The notes under the pieces are model-generated. The model was given only the letters and a program-made list of their open reading frames with translations, was not told the DNA's origin and ran no database searches. A program made the translations under genes and the position numbers. A stretch of DNA of 64,000 bases from an uncultured Parabacteroides sp. Its GTDB lineage: Bacteria > Bacteroidota > Bacteroidia > Bacteroidales > Tannerellaceae. Positions 18,486 to 27,043 of the stretch are shown here, piece by piece. The stretch is taken from assembly GCA_900541965.1 (NCBI GenBank), contig UQLN01000014.1:23758-87757 (forward strand), written 5' to 3'. Within the stretch, counting starts at the first letter, position 1. The number at the start of each line of letters is the position of its first letter.

Positions 18486-19070
18486 TTATGCTTTACGCAG
18501 TTTGTTTACAATTGCAATCAGATATCCTAAAGCGATAAACGCTCCCGGAGCCAGTACGAAAATCAGTGAACCGTATTGTTCCGGCATCAATGTGAAGCTG
18601 AATAGTTTGCCGGTTCCCAGAAGTTCGCGTACGGCACCCAGCAAGGTAAGAGCCATGGTGAATCCCAGTCCCATACCCAATCCGTCGAATGCGGAAGGGA
18701 TGATGCCGTTCTTAGCAGCAAAAGCCTCTGCACGTCCTAATACGATACAGTTTACAACAATCAGCGGAATAAATAACCCGAGGCTGGCATATAAGGCAGG
18801 AACGAATGCTTCCATACACATTTGGACAACGGTTACGAAAGTAGCGATTATCACAATGTAGGCAGGGATACGCACCATGTCGGGGATTAAATTCTTTAAT
18901 GCTGCGATAACCATGTTGGAGCAGATTAATACGAATGCAGTGGCAAGTCCCATACTCATACCGTTCAGTGCTGAAGAGGTCGTACCTAAAGTAGGACACA
19001 TACCCAGCAGTAATACGAATGTAGGGTTTTCGGTAATAATACCGTTCATTAATACTTTCAGATTACTCAT
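18486..19070 (-). CDS. rnfE: Rnf electron transport complex subunit E
   Basis: An integral membrane subunit paired with RnfA, 194 residues. The start is set at 19070 (MSNLKVLMNGIITENPTF), the conserved N-terminus; a longer reading frame would add 25 residues unlike the family. Motifs FVLLLGMCPTLGTTSSA and LFIPLIVVNCIVLGRAEAFA carry the paired cysteines. The start overlaps the end of rnfG by 8 bases, so translation is probably coupled. Confidence 0.95.
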   Translation of the reverse strand: MSNLKVLMNGIITENPTFVLLLGMCPTLGTTSSALNGMSMGLATAFVLICSNMVIAALKNLIPDMVRIPAYIVIIATFVTVVQMCMEAFVPALYASLGLFIPLIVVNCIVLGRAEAFAAKNGIIPSAFDGLGMGLGFTMALTLLGAVRELLGTGKLFSFTLMPEQYGSLIFVLAPGAFIALGYLIAIVNKLRKA

Positions 19071-19710
19071 TGTTGTTACCTCCTTTTTCTTCGGTGTTAG
19101 GGGATGATGATTGAGTGGCTCCAGTATGTGCATCAGATGCGGCATAAGCGCTGTAAGCGCGGTTTACGGCATCCAGGAATGCACGGCTGGTAATTGTAGC
19201 GGCTGTAATCGCATCTACATCGCCTCCGTCTTTGGTTACTTTCAGCGGACCGTCAGCCAGGTTTTTGCCTAAGACGTTCTGCTGGTTTTTATCCATGCGG
19301 AACCATTCCTGCATTTTAGCGCCAAGTCCGGGTGTTTCGGCATGTTGCAAAACCGAATAATTCAGCAGTTTGCCGTTAACGTCGAAACCAACGATAACCC
19401 TGATTTCTCCGCTAAAGCCTTTTTTCGTATTGCTTTCTACAGCGGCACCGACAAATTCCCCGCCTTTGGTTGCCGGATAAATCTTCAGGGAATCACCGTC
19501 TGCAGTGACAGCCATATAAGCTTCTTCGGTCGGTTTATTATCGAATGCGGGAGTAACCTCCTTTATAGCTTGTTCCAGGGCGGCAGCTTTGGTGGCTGCA
19601 ATCGGGCCGGATGTATACATGTTTACTCCGGCTAATATCGCTCCTGCCACCAAACAGATGATGGTAAGCGAAAGGAACATATTGAGTAATGACGATTTCA
19701 ATTTTTCCAT
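19063..19710 (-). CDS. rnfG: Rnf electron transport complex subunit G (flavoprotein)
   Basis: A membrane-anchored subunit facing the outside that carries covalent FMN. It has 215 residues: one N-terminal helix (about 8-30), then the FMN-binding domain. The flavin attachment site is read as DAITAATITS; the family pattern is Dxx(S/T)GAT, so the glycine is alanine here while the threonine that would carry FMN is kept. The motif HAETPGLGAKMQEWF is typical. A Ser/Thr-rich tail (TGATQSSSPNTEE) ends the protein. It lies between rnfD (2-base gap) and rnfE (overlap). Confidence 0.95.
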   Translation of the reverse strand: MEKLKSSLLNMFLSLTIICLVAGAILAGVNMYTSGPIAATKAAALEQAIKEVTPAFDNKPTEEAYMAVTADGDSLKIYPATKGGEFVGAAVESNTKKGFSGEIRVIVGFDVNGKLLNYSVLQHAETPGLGAKMQEWFRMDKNQQNVLGKNLADGPLKVTKDGGDVDAITAATITSRAFLDAVNRAYSAYAASDAHTGATQSSSPNTEEKGGNNNE

Positions 19711-19712
19711 GC

Positions 19713-20681
19713 TTATTTTCCTCCGAAATGTTTAGGTTTCATATAACTGTTGATTAGCGGAGTTACTCCATTCATGATGAAGATAGCGAATGACATACCT
19801 TCAGGATAAGAACCGAACAGGCGGATAACTGTTGTCAGGATACCGATACCGACACCGTAAACCAGCATGCCGTTTTTACTCATCGGAGAAGTTACATAAT
19901 CGGTTGCCATAAAGATAGCACCCAGCATTAAACCTCCGGATAACAGATGTATGAACGGGTTTGCATATTGAACAGGATTTACCAAATGCATGATGCCAGT
20001 GAATACGAATACCGTAGCGATGATGGATACCGGAATATGCCAGGTAATAATCTTTTTCCACAACATATAGAACAGACCCAGGATAAGGGCTATCGCACTT
20101 ACTTCACCTAAACTACCTCCCATGCGTCCGAGCAACATATCCGTATAGCTCGGCAATTGGGTTACCCCTTCATTCATCAGGGAAAGGACCGTTGCTCCTG
20201 TCTGTGCATCCGTATAAGTCATCGGGAAAGCACTGGTCGCATCGACTAATGGCCAGGTTGTCATTTGTGCCGGGAAAGATATCAGCAGGAAGATACGTCC
20301 TGTTAATGCCGGGTTGAAAATGTTGTTGCCTAATCCGCCGAACGACATTTTGCCGATACCGATAGCAGCCAACGCTCCAATCATGATAATCCAGACGGGC
20401 AGGTTGGACGGCAGGTTAAACGCCAGCAGTACACCGGTCAGGATAGCCGAACCGTCGCATATTGTCGGTTCCTTTTTCATCAGGAACTTTTGAATCAGGT
20501 ATTCGAACAGTACGCAGAAAAATACAGAAACCACCGTAACGATTAATGCTCCCAGTCCGAAGAAGTAGAGTGATACCAGAAAAGCCGGTACAAGGGCAAT
20601 CAGTACACCATACATGTTTTTGCTTATGCTGTCGCCTCCATGGATGTGGGGCGAGGGCGATACATATAAATTATTTTCCAT
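19713..20681 (-). CDS. rnfD: Rnf electron transport complex subunit D (flavoprotein)
   Basis: A multi-spanning membrane subunit with covalent FMN, 322 residues. The N-terminus SPSPHIHGGDSISKNMYGVL and the segment GGLGNNIFNPALTGR are conserved in RnfD/NqrB. The flavin attachment site DAQTGATVLS fits Dxx(S/T)GAT exactly. Several helices flank it. It follows rnfC by 12 bases and precedes rnfG by 2 bases. Confidence 0.96.
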   Translation of the reverse strand: MENNLYVSPSPHIHGGDSISKNMYGVLIALVPAFLVSLYFFGLGALIVTVVSVFFCVLFEYLIQKFLMKKEPTICDGSAILTGVLLAFNLPSNLPVWIIMIGALAAIGIGKMSFGGLGNNIFNPALTGRIFLLISFPAQMTTWPLVDATSAFPMTYTDAQTGATVLSLMNEGVTQLPSYTDMLLGRMGGSLGEVSAIALILGLFYMLWKKIITWHIPVSIIATVFVFTGIMHLVNPVQYANPFIHLLSGGLMLGAIFMATDYVTSPMSKNGMLVYGVGIGILTTVIRLFGSYPEGMSFAIFIMNGVTPLINSYMKPKHFGGK

Positions 20682-20693
20682 ATTGCTCTTGTT

Positions 20694-22025
20694 TTATGAC
20701 TTACGGGCACGTATGATACCCATTACTTTACCTTTACCCGACCGGATGTAGTCCAGTAACGGACGGTTTGCCGGACATGTATAACTACAGGAACCGCATT
20801 CGATGCAGTCGGTAATATAATTCTTCTCGGCAAGATCCCATTCTTTAAACTCCGTGGCATTCATCAGCAGGGTAGGGTTCAGGCCCATCGGGCAGACGTT
20901 TACGCATTTGGCACAACGGATACAGTCGCGCACCGGTTTACGAACGGATTCTTCTTTAGTCAGGAGCAATACGCCGGAACTACCTTTGGTTACGGGTACC
21001 TCTGCGGAAATCAAAGCTTTACCCATCATCGGACCTCCGCCAATGATTTTACCTGTATTTTCAGGGATGCCACCGGCTGCTTCAATCAATGCACTTATCG
21101 GTGTTCCCATACGTACGAGGAAGTTGGAAGGGGCGGAAACCGCTTTGCCTGTAACCGTAACGACACGTTCGAACAAAGGCTTGTTCTTTTGAACGGCTTC
21201 ATATACGGCAAATGCGGTACCAACGTTCTGCACAACCGCTCCGGCTGAGATAGGAAGTGCGCCACTCTTCACCTGACGGCGGATAACCGCATCGATTAAC
21301 TGCTTTTCACCACCTTGCGGGTATTGCACTTTCAACGGCATCACTTCTATGCCTTTATATCCGGCTGCCAGTTTTTGCATAAGCGCAATCGCATCCGGTT
21401 TGTTGTTTTCAATGCCTATGACGGCTTTGTTCACATTTACGGCCTTCATCAAAAGGGTGACGCCAACCAGGATTTCTTCCCCTTTTTCCATCATCAGGGA
21501 GTGGTCGGATGTCAGATAGGGTTCGCACTCTACCGCATTGATGATTACGATTTCAGCCTTATTTCCCGGGGGAGGAGTCAATTTGATTTGTGTTGGGAAT
21601 GTAGCTCCGCCTAAGCCGACAATACCGGCTGGCGCAACTTTTTCGACGATTTCTTTGGATGACAGCGTGCATTCTTTTACTAATGTTTTGCTGCGGTCGA
21701 TTGTTTCTTCCCATTCATCGCCCTCTACGTCTATATAAATGGCCGGCCGTCTGTAACCGCTTGCGTCGAGAGCATTATCTATCTTATTTACTTTACCGGA
21801 TACCGATGAGTGAATGTTGGCGGAAACGAAACCTCCTGCTTTGGCGAGAAGCGTTCCAACTTTCACCGGATCACCCTTTTTAACTACTGCTTGGGCTGGG
21901 GCTCCGATATGTTGGCTAAGCGGTACGATTACCTGCCGGGGAGCAGCCAATACGGTAATTTTCTTACCGGCAGACAATTTATTTTCGGGCGGATGTATAC
22001 CTCCGATACGAAATGTCCTTAACAT
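20694..22025 (-). CDS. rnfC: Rnf electron transport complex subunit C
   Basis: The peripheral subunit that exchanges electrons with NADH, 443 residues. The N-terminus has the typical FRIGGIHPPENK. A glycine-rich nucleotide-binding part follows (GLGGATFPTQIKL), then SLBB-like and ferredoxin regions. Two 4Fe-4S motifs are complete: CIRCAKCVNVCP and CIECGSCSYTCP. It lies between rnfB and rnfD. Confidence 0.96.
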   Translation of the reverse strand: MLRTFRIGGIHPPENKLSAGKKITVLAAPRQVIVPLSQHIGAPAQAVVKKGDPVKVGTLLAKAGGFVSANIHSSVSGKVNKIDNALDASGYRRPAIYIDVEGDEWEETIDRSKTLVKECTLSSKEIVEKVAPAGIVGLGGATFPTQIKLTPPPGNKAEIVIINAVECEPYLTSDHSLMMEKGEEILVGVTLLMKAVNVNKAVIGIENNKPDAIALMQKLAAGYKGIEVMPLKVQYPQGGEKQLIDAVIRRQVKSGALPISAGAVVQNVGTAFAVYEAVQKNKPLFERVVTVTGKAVSAPSNFLVRMGTPISALIEAAGGIPENTGKIIGGGPMMGKALISAEVPVTKGSSGVLLLTKEESVRKPVRDCIRCAKCVNVCPMGLNPTLLMNATEFKEWDLAEKNYITDCIECGSCSYTCPANRPLLDYIRSGKGKVMGIIRARKS

Positions 22026-22041
22026 ACTATTAGATTTTATT

Positions 22042-22908
22042 TTAGATTTCTTTTTCTTTCACTTTATTGGTATCTGCTGCCGGAGCGGCTTCTTTCCGGG
22101 GAGGGAAATTCAATTCATGGATTGCTCCGGTCGGGCATACGGCTACACATTTACGGCATAAGCGGCATTTTGTGTAGTCTATATAAGCGAGGTTGTTTTC
22201 CAATGTAATAGCTTCGAACGGACATTCTTTCACGCATTTTCCACAACCGATACATGCGTTGGCACATGCTTTTTTGGCGATGGCTCCTTTGTCTTTATTT
22301 ACGCAGCTAACAAAAATACGACGGGATTTAGGACCTTTCTTGCGCAACTCGATGATGTTTTTCGGACAAGCTTTTACACAAGCGCCGCACGAAGTACATT
22401 TATCTTCTTCAACTTCTGCAATTCCTGTAGCCGGGTTGATGTGAATGGCATCGAAGTTACAAACCGTAACACAGTCGCCGTAACCTAAACAACCGAATGT
22501 ACATCCGGTTTCACCCCCATATAAAGTGGATGCGATGCTGCAACTCTGTACACCGTCATATTGGTTGGTACGAGGACGAACTTCACAGGTACCGTTGCAA
22601 CGTACGACAGCTACCATCGGTTCTGCACTTGTAGCTTCTTTTCCTAATATAGATGCAACCGTACTCATGACAGGGGCGCCTCCTACCGGGCAAAGCAAGC
22701 CTTCGAGGCTATCGGCTTTTACACAGGCAGCGGCGAAACCTCCACATCCGGGATAACCGCAACCTCCGCAGTTCGCTCCGGGCAATGCCTCCTGGACCTG
22801 TGCGATACGCGGGTCTTCGTATACTTCAAATTTTTTGGATGCAGCATATAAGAAAACCGCTCCGATTGCTCCGATTGCTCCTAATGAAATAACCGCTATT
22901 AAAATCAT
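22042..22908 (-). CDS. rnfB: Rnf electron transport complex subunit B
   Basis: The ferredoxin-interacting subunit, 288 residues. One N-terminal helix (about 1-25) anchors it. An RnfB-type 4Fe-4S motif follows (CGGCGYPGCGGFAAAC), then further cysteine clusters: CTSCGACVKACP, CIGCGKCVKECP and CRLCRKCVAVCP, plus CSIAS...CTFGCLGYGDC. The lysine- and alanine-rich tail is unconserved. It is the first true Rnf gene, 6 bases after the rseC-type gene. Confidence 0.96.
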   Translation of the reverse strand: MILIAVISLGAIGAIGAVFLYAASKKFEVYEDPRIAQVQEALPGANCGGCGYPGCGGFAAACVKADSLEGLLCPVGGAPVMSTVASILGKEATSAEPMVAVVRCNGTCEVRPRTNQYDGVQSCSIASTLYGGETGCTFGCLGYGDCVTVCNFDAIHINPATGIAEVEEDKCTSCGACVKACPKNIIELRKKGPKSRRIFVSCVNKDKGAIAKKACANACIGCGKCVKECPFEAITLENNLAYIDYTKCRLCRKCVAVCPTGAIHELNFPPRKEAAPAADTNKVKEKEI

Positions 22909-22914
22909 GATATT

Positions 22915-23334
22915 TTAATGATTAAGTTTCTTTAAGGTGAATATAAATTGTTTTTTTAGTTTATCGCGTAAAAAGTATAATATGCAATAATAAGGAATTA
23001 AGAGCAGTATTCCGGTCAACCCGCTTGTGGTTTCTTCCCATTGCATACTTGTACCTGCTGCAATTGCCCCGACCACAATAATGAGCGGCAGAACAAAAGC
23101 AAGAAATACAGCCTTCAGGCCAAGCGAGCTTTGACCGCAAAGTTGTACTTCTTCATTCACATGAAATTTTCCGGAACTGTCAGGAACTTCAATAATCTTT
23201 TCTTTGCTTTCGGAGGCTGCACACATGCTTTTAGCATGGCATCCGGAGCAAGCAGATTGCTGGATAATTCTGACGTAGACCGTTCCACTGTCGATCTTTT
23301 CTATAATTCCGTTATGACTGATACTTTCGCTCAT
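22915..23334 (-). CDS. RseC/MucC-family membrane protein
   Basis: A 139-residue membrane protein of the RseC/MucC (SoxR-reducing) family. The start is set at 23334 (MSESISHNGIIEK) because it matches the family beginning and fits the promoter at 23365-23372. An N-terminal soluble part holds the cysteine cluster CSGCHAKSMC; two helices follow (about 75-95 and 102-125). Members are often encoded with Rnf genes and are thought to support redox or iron-sulfur function of the complex. It is the first gene of the operon. Confidence 0.9.
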   Translation of the reverse strand: MSESISHNGIIEKIDSGTVYVRIIQQSACSGCHAKSMCAASESKEKIIEVPDSSGKFHVNEEVQLCGQSSLGLKAVFLAFVLPLIIVVGAIAAGTSMQWEETTSGLTGILLLIPYYCILYFLRDKLKKQFIFTLKKLNH

Positions 23335-23364
23335 ATTTGTAATCTCGACATTGCAAAACAGGGG

Positions 23365-23372
23365 CAAAAGTA
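23365..23372 (-). promoter_or_regulatory. -7 box of the rnf operon
   Basis: TACTTTTG on the minus strand, a perfect TAnnTTTG box about 30 bases before the start of the rseC-type gene. No good -33 element was found at the usual distance. Confidence 0.5.
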
Positions 23373-23435
23373 AGTAATATTTAGATATTATGACAGGATT
23401 AACAAAGTTTATTATGAAAAAACCTCAAGTCAATC

Positions 23436-24980
23436 TTACCATTTGTAATTAAAGCCGAAGCTTAATAATTCGTTGATCTGGAAATAGCTGTCGAAATCAG
23501 GTTTTTTATCTACTGCATCATCGAAACGGATGTTTAGTGATATATTGGTAGAGAAGAACCTGCTGATCGCCAGTGTCACTCTATTCTCAAATTCTCCTAA
23601 TCCACGGTCGTAGCTGGTAAAATAGTAGAAACGCGAATACCAGCTTATATTCCTGTTAATCTGGAATGTCGTTGTGGCATTGATTGTCGAACCGAACTGG
23701 CTTAGCTTATGGGCAAATTCGCCGGTCTCCGGATCTTTTTTGAAACCGTGGCGTCCCAAGTCTATCTCTTTATCCACGCTATACATATATGTATAAGAGA
23801 TAGGAGCCAGGTTGACGGACAATGTCAGGCTTTTATGACGTTTGGCAAATTTCTTATCCAGGTCGTATTTCATACCGAGACCTAAGTTGACACTGAACGG
23901 AGAAAGGAATGCCGCTTGTTTCTGCATGGAGTTCTCCTTATAGTTTTTGAATAACTGGGTCTGGAATGTAGCATCGAAAGTATAATACCATTTGTTGAAG
24001 GCTCTATACCCGAAGTTACTGTGGATACGCAACATGTCGTCCCCCACTTTATAGTCGTGTAATGTATCTTTCGGGGCGGTAAAAACATTCGTCTTTATTT
24101 CCAGTTCGTTGACAAATTGGATTTTGTCCTTATTGTAATTATAGGCAAAATATTCACGGTTTGTCAGGTTCCACGTGCTCACACCTCCCTTATGCCAGTT
24201 GGGGGATATATAGTTTTGTGCCAATTGGATTGCACTCTCGAAATGTGAAATCCAGTAGCGTCTTTCCGGAATGAACTTGGCAGGTCCGGTTACATCGCTG
24301 AAGTCGGCATCATTGTTTACTTTGATTAATTCCGGTTCGTAAGTCGTTTTCTTGATGAAATGTGTTTGTACGATGTCGCTTGGCAGATCCCGTTCGGAAT
24401 AACGGAAATACTGCGGATAATTCAAACGCACATAGTTATATGCCATGTCTTCCAGTTGGCGGTCTATTTTATAATTCTGGAACAATGTCGTATCCGGTTT
24501 GAATACGGAATATTTATCATTTTGTTTTTCAAGGAAGTCCGGGTCGTAAAGTTGCAGGTCTTTGGCAAACAACCCTCCTTTGAAATAGATAGGGATAAAT
24601 AGCGGATTGACAATCATCGTATCCTGGAACGTTATATTTTCATCGAATTTGCTGGAAGGATCGCGTACCCAGTTTACCCAATATAATGCTTCGGGGGATA
24701 GGGACGCTTCTTCATTTTTCTTTAAAAAGCGCAGTAAATTTTTACTTGGAGTTGCAGGAGTCGTATAGGCTCTGTTTTGTTTTTCGAATTCAGTCCGGAG
24801 ATCCGGGATTTTTTCCAGTTCTGCCGGGTCTAATTCTACACGGATGAGTGTGTCGGCCTGTTCCACTACAGCTTGCTTATTAAGCTGTTCGTTATCGATA
24901 ATTTGAATATCTTGTGCACCTGTTCGGTTACTGAATAACAGTATAATAAATAATCCTAAAAATGATCTTTTAGCAAACAT
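23436..24980 (-). CDS. DUF3078 outer-membrane protein
   Basis: A 514-residue exported protein with a signal peptide ending near RTGAQD. The central motif NYISPNWHKGGVSTWNL is characteristic of DUF3078, a Bacteroidetes family predicted to form an outer-membrane beta-barrel. The C-terminal 250 residues alternate polar and aromatic residues and end LLSFGFNYKW, consistent with a barrel that ends in an aromatic residue. Its function is unknown. It has its own promoter (25015-25046). It is tail-to-head with the rnf operon on the same strand, with about 100 bases between, so it is likely a separate transcript. Confidence 0.88.
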   Translation of the reverse strand: MFAKRSFLGLFIILLFSNRTGAQDIQIIDNEQLNKQAVVEQADTLIRVELDPAELEKIPDLRTEFEKQNRAYTTPATPSKNLLRFLKKNEEASLSPEALYWVNWVRDPSSKFDENITFQDTMIVNPLFIPIYFKGGLFAKDLQLYDPDFLEKQNDKYSVFKPDTTLFQNYKIDRQLEDMAYNYVRLNYPQYFRYSERDLPSDIVQTHFIKKTTYEPELIKVNNDADFSDVTGPAKFIPERRYWISHFESAIQLAQNYISPNWHKGGVSTWNLTNREYFAYNYNKDKIQFVNELEIKTNVFTAPKDTLHDYKVGDDMLRIHSNFGYRAFNKWYYTFDATFQTQLFKNYKENSMQKQAAFLSPFSVNLGLGMKYDLDKKFAKRHKSLTLSVNLAPISYTYMYSVDKEIDLGRHGFKKDPETGEFAHKLSQFGSTINATTTFQINRNISWYSRFYYFTSYDRGLGEFENRVTLAISRFFSTNISLNIRFDDAVDKKPDFDSYFQINELLSFGFNYKW

Positions 24981-25014
24981 AGTATCTTTTTACATGAATT
25001 AAATATATCCGTCG

Positions 25015-25046
25015 CAAAAATAGCTAAAAAGTATGAGATAACCAAT
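25015..25046 (-). promoter_or_regulatory. Promoter of the DUF3078 gene
   Basis: Minus strand: ATTG at 25046-25043, a 20-base spacer, TATTTTTG at 25022-25015. Both elements fit, giving a leader of about 28 bases. Confidence 0.65.
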
Positions 25047-25126
25047 CTTTCAGTGAGAATCTGACCGCTTCGGAACCCTCTTGGGTGATAAAAAAAGTGA
25101 ACACCCACCAGGGATGCAACCCCTGT

Positions 25127-25194
25127 TTTCAAAACATAGGTGTTTTGCATTCGAAACATATATGTTTTAAAATCAAAACACCTATGTTTTGAAA
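25127..25194. repeat. Triple-hairpin dispersed element, copy A
   Basis: Outer arms 25127-25147 and 25174-25194 are a perfect 21-bp inverted repeat. Each arm is itself a hairpin: CAAAACA-TAGG-TGTTTTG on the left and CAAAACA-CCTA-TGTTTTG on the right. Between them lies a third palindrome, AAACATATATGTTT. A second copy with two base differences, in reverse orientation, is at 51484-51551. Function unknown. Confidence 0.85.
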
Positions 25195-25248
25195 TGCGCT
25201 CTTTCGGGAGTCGTTTTTGTCGGTGCGGGGGGGATGCCGTATCTATAT

Positions 25249-25307
25249 ATTCATAGTTATGGTTTTTCCAAATCATAACTATGAATTTCAAAAATCATAA
25301 CTATGAT
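25249..25307. repeat. Three copies of a CATAGTTATG-type motif
   Basis: ATTCATAGTTATG at 25249-25261 is a perfect 13-bp inverted repeat of 25274-25286, and a third copy CATAACTATGAT is at 25296-25307. The group lies about 40-120 bases upstream of the pyrG promoter and could be a regulator site. The rest of the 24981-25426 gap holds promoters of both flanking genes, copy A of the triple-hairpin element and a small CAGGG...CCCTG hairpin. Confidence 0.6.
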
Positions 25308-25345
25308 CCGGTAAATCCGTATGGAAAGGAAAATACCGGGTAGCC

Positions 25346-25376
25346 CTTGTCATGTGGATGAAAATAACTAACTTTG
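25346..25376 (+). promoter_or_regulatory. Promoter of pyrG-yidC
   Basis: CTTG at 25346-25349, a 19-base spacer, TAACTTTG at 25369-25376. Both boxes match the Bacteroidetes consensus. The leader would be about 44 bases. Confidence 0.75.
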
Positions 25377-25426
25377 CAGTTTTGAAATGTAAGAGTGTAA
25401 TTACAGATAATTAAAATATTACTATC

Positions 25427-27034
25427 GTGGCAGATACAAAGTACATCTTCGTTACGGGCGGCGTAGTCTCTTCTTTAGGTAAGGGGATTATCGCAGCATC
25501 ATTAGGTAAATTACTTCAGGCAAGAGGTTATAAAGTTACCATTCAGAAGTTTGACCCCTATATTAATATTGATCCGGGTACGTTGAACCCGTATGAGCAT
25601 GGGGAATGTTATGTAACCGTAGACGGACATGAAGCGGATTTGGACTTAGGACATTATGAACGTTTTCTGAACGTTCCGACAACCCGGGCAAATAATATTA
25701 CTACCGGGCGTATTTATCAAAGTGTAATCAATAAAGAACGTAAGGGCGACTATCTGGGTAAAACAGTACAGGTGGTTCCTCATATTACCGATGAAATCAA
25801 ACGGAATGTAAAATTGCTGGGAAGCAAATACAAATTTGATTTTGTGATTACCGAAATCGGTGGGACCGTTGGCGACATCGAGTCTTTGCCTTTTATCGAA
25901 AGTGTCCGCCAGCTGAAATGGGAACTCGGAAAGAACTGTATTTGTGTGCATCTTACTTACGTTCCTTACATTGCGGCAGCAAAAGAATACAAAACAAAAC
26001 CGACACAGCATTCGGTAAAGCAATTGCAGGAACTGGGTATACAACCGGATGTCCTGGTATTGCGTACGGAGCACCTGTTGAGCAACGATTTGCTTCGTAA
26101 GGTGGCTTTGTTCTGTAACGTGGCGGAAGACGCTGTTGTCCAGTCTGTCGACGTACCGACAATCTATGAAGTTCCGTTGGTTCTGCAACGTCAGAATATG
26201 GACGTTACCATCCTGAAGAAGATGGGGCTGGAAGTTGGTCCTACTCCGGAAATGAAACCATGGCGTGAATTCCTGAAAAAGAAATCGGATGCAAAGGATA
26301 CGGTAAAAATCGGTTTGGTGGGTAAATATGTGGAATTGCAGGATGCTTATAAGTCGATAGACGAATCGTTGCTGCAGGCTGCTATCTATAACGACCAGAA
26401 ACTGGATTTGCATTTGTTCCATTCCGAAAAGCTGAATGACGGCAATGCCGCGGAACTGTTGAAAGATATGGATGGTATCCTGATTGCTCCCGGATTCGGA
26501 CAAAGAGGTATCGATGGTAAATTTGCCGCTTTGAAATATGCCCGCGAAAATGATGTGCCTTGCCTGGGTATTTGTTTGGGTATGCAATGTATGGTGATCG
26601 AATATGCCCGCAACGTATTGGGCATGGCAGATGCAAACTCTACGGAGATGGAACCGAATACTCCTTATAAAGTGATAGACTTGATGGAAGAACAGAAGAA
26701 TATTACCAATATGGGCGGTTCGATGCGTTTGGGTGCTTATGATTGCATGTTGCAGAAAGGTTCCAAAGCTTATCAGGCCTATGGAAAAGAACACATACAG
26801 GAACGCCATCGCCATCGTTTTGAATTTAATAGCGAATATAAATCCCAATTCGAAGCTGCCGGCATGAAATGTACGGGTGAGAATCCGGAAACCGGTTTGG
26901 TAGAGGTTGTGGAAATACCTGAATTGAAATGGTTTGTCGGTGTTCAGTTCCATCCGGAATACAACAGTACCGTAGTAAATCCTAACCCGCTTTTTGTGAG
27001 CTTCGTAAAAGCTGCAGTTGAAAATAAAAAATAA
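25427..27034 (+). CDS. pyrG: CTP synthase
   Basis: Makes CTP from UTP, ATP and glutamine. It is 535 residues with an N-terminal synthetase domain (VTGGVVSSLGKGI at about residues 10-22, KFDPYINIDPGTLNPYEHGE) and a C-terminal glutamine amidotransferase domain (nucleophile cysteine in CLGICLGMQ, with the histidine and glutamate in FHPEY). The start codon is GTG at 25427 (MADTKYIFVTGG); no ATG in frame fits the family beginning. yidC follows 9 bases later, and both probably use the promoter at 25346. Confidence 0.98.
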   Translation: MADTKYIFVTGGVVSSLGKGIIAASLGKLLQARGYKVTIQKFDPYINIDPGTLNPYEHGECYVTVDGHEADLDLGHYERFLNVPTTRANNITTGRIYQSVINKERKGDYLGKTVQVVPHITDEIKRNVKLLGSKYKFDFVITEIGGTVGDIESLPFIESVRQLKWELGKNCICVHLTYVPYIAAAKEYKTKPTQHSVKQLQELGIQPDVLVLRTEHLLSNDLLRKVALFCNVAEDAVVQSVDVPTIYEVPLVLQRQNMDVTILKKMGLEVGPTPEMKPWREFLKKKSDAKDTVKIGLVGKYVELQDAYKSIDESLLQAAIYNDQKLDLHLFHSEKLNDGNAAELLKDMDGILIAPGFGQRGIDGKFAALKYARENDVPCLGICLGMQCMVIEYARNVLGMADANSTEMEPNTPYKVIDLMEEQKNITNMGGSMRLGAYDCMLQKGSKAYQAYGKEHIQERHRHRFEFNSEYKSQFEAAGMKCTGENPETGLVEVVEIPELKWFVGVQFHPEYNSTVVNPNPLFVSFVKAAVENKK

Positions 27035-27043
27035 TAATTTTAG

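Noticed and set aside
24956..25291. A 111-residue minus-strand frame over the palindromes before pyrG
   Set aside because: It runs through the dispersed hairpin element and the promoter of the DUF3078 gene; composition is not protein-like.
25646..26953. A 435-residue minus-strand frame opposite pyrG
   Set aside because: It is the antisense shadow of the highly conserved CTP synthase; its translation resembles no protein and has no promoter.
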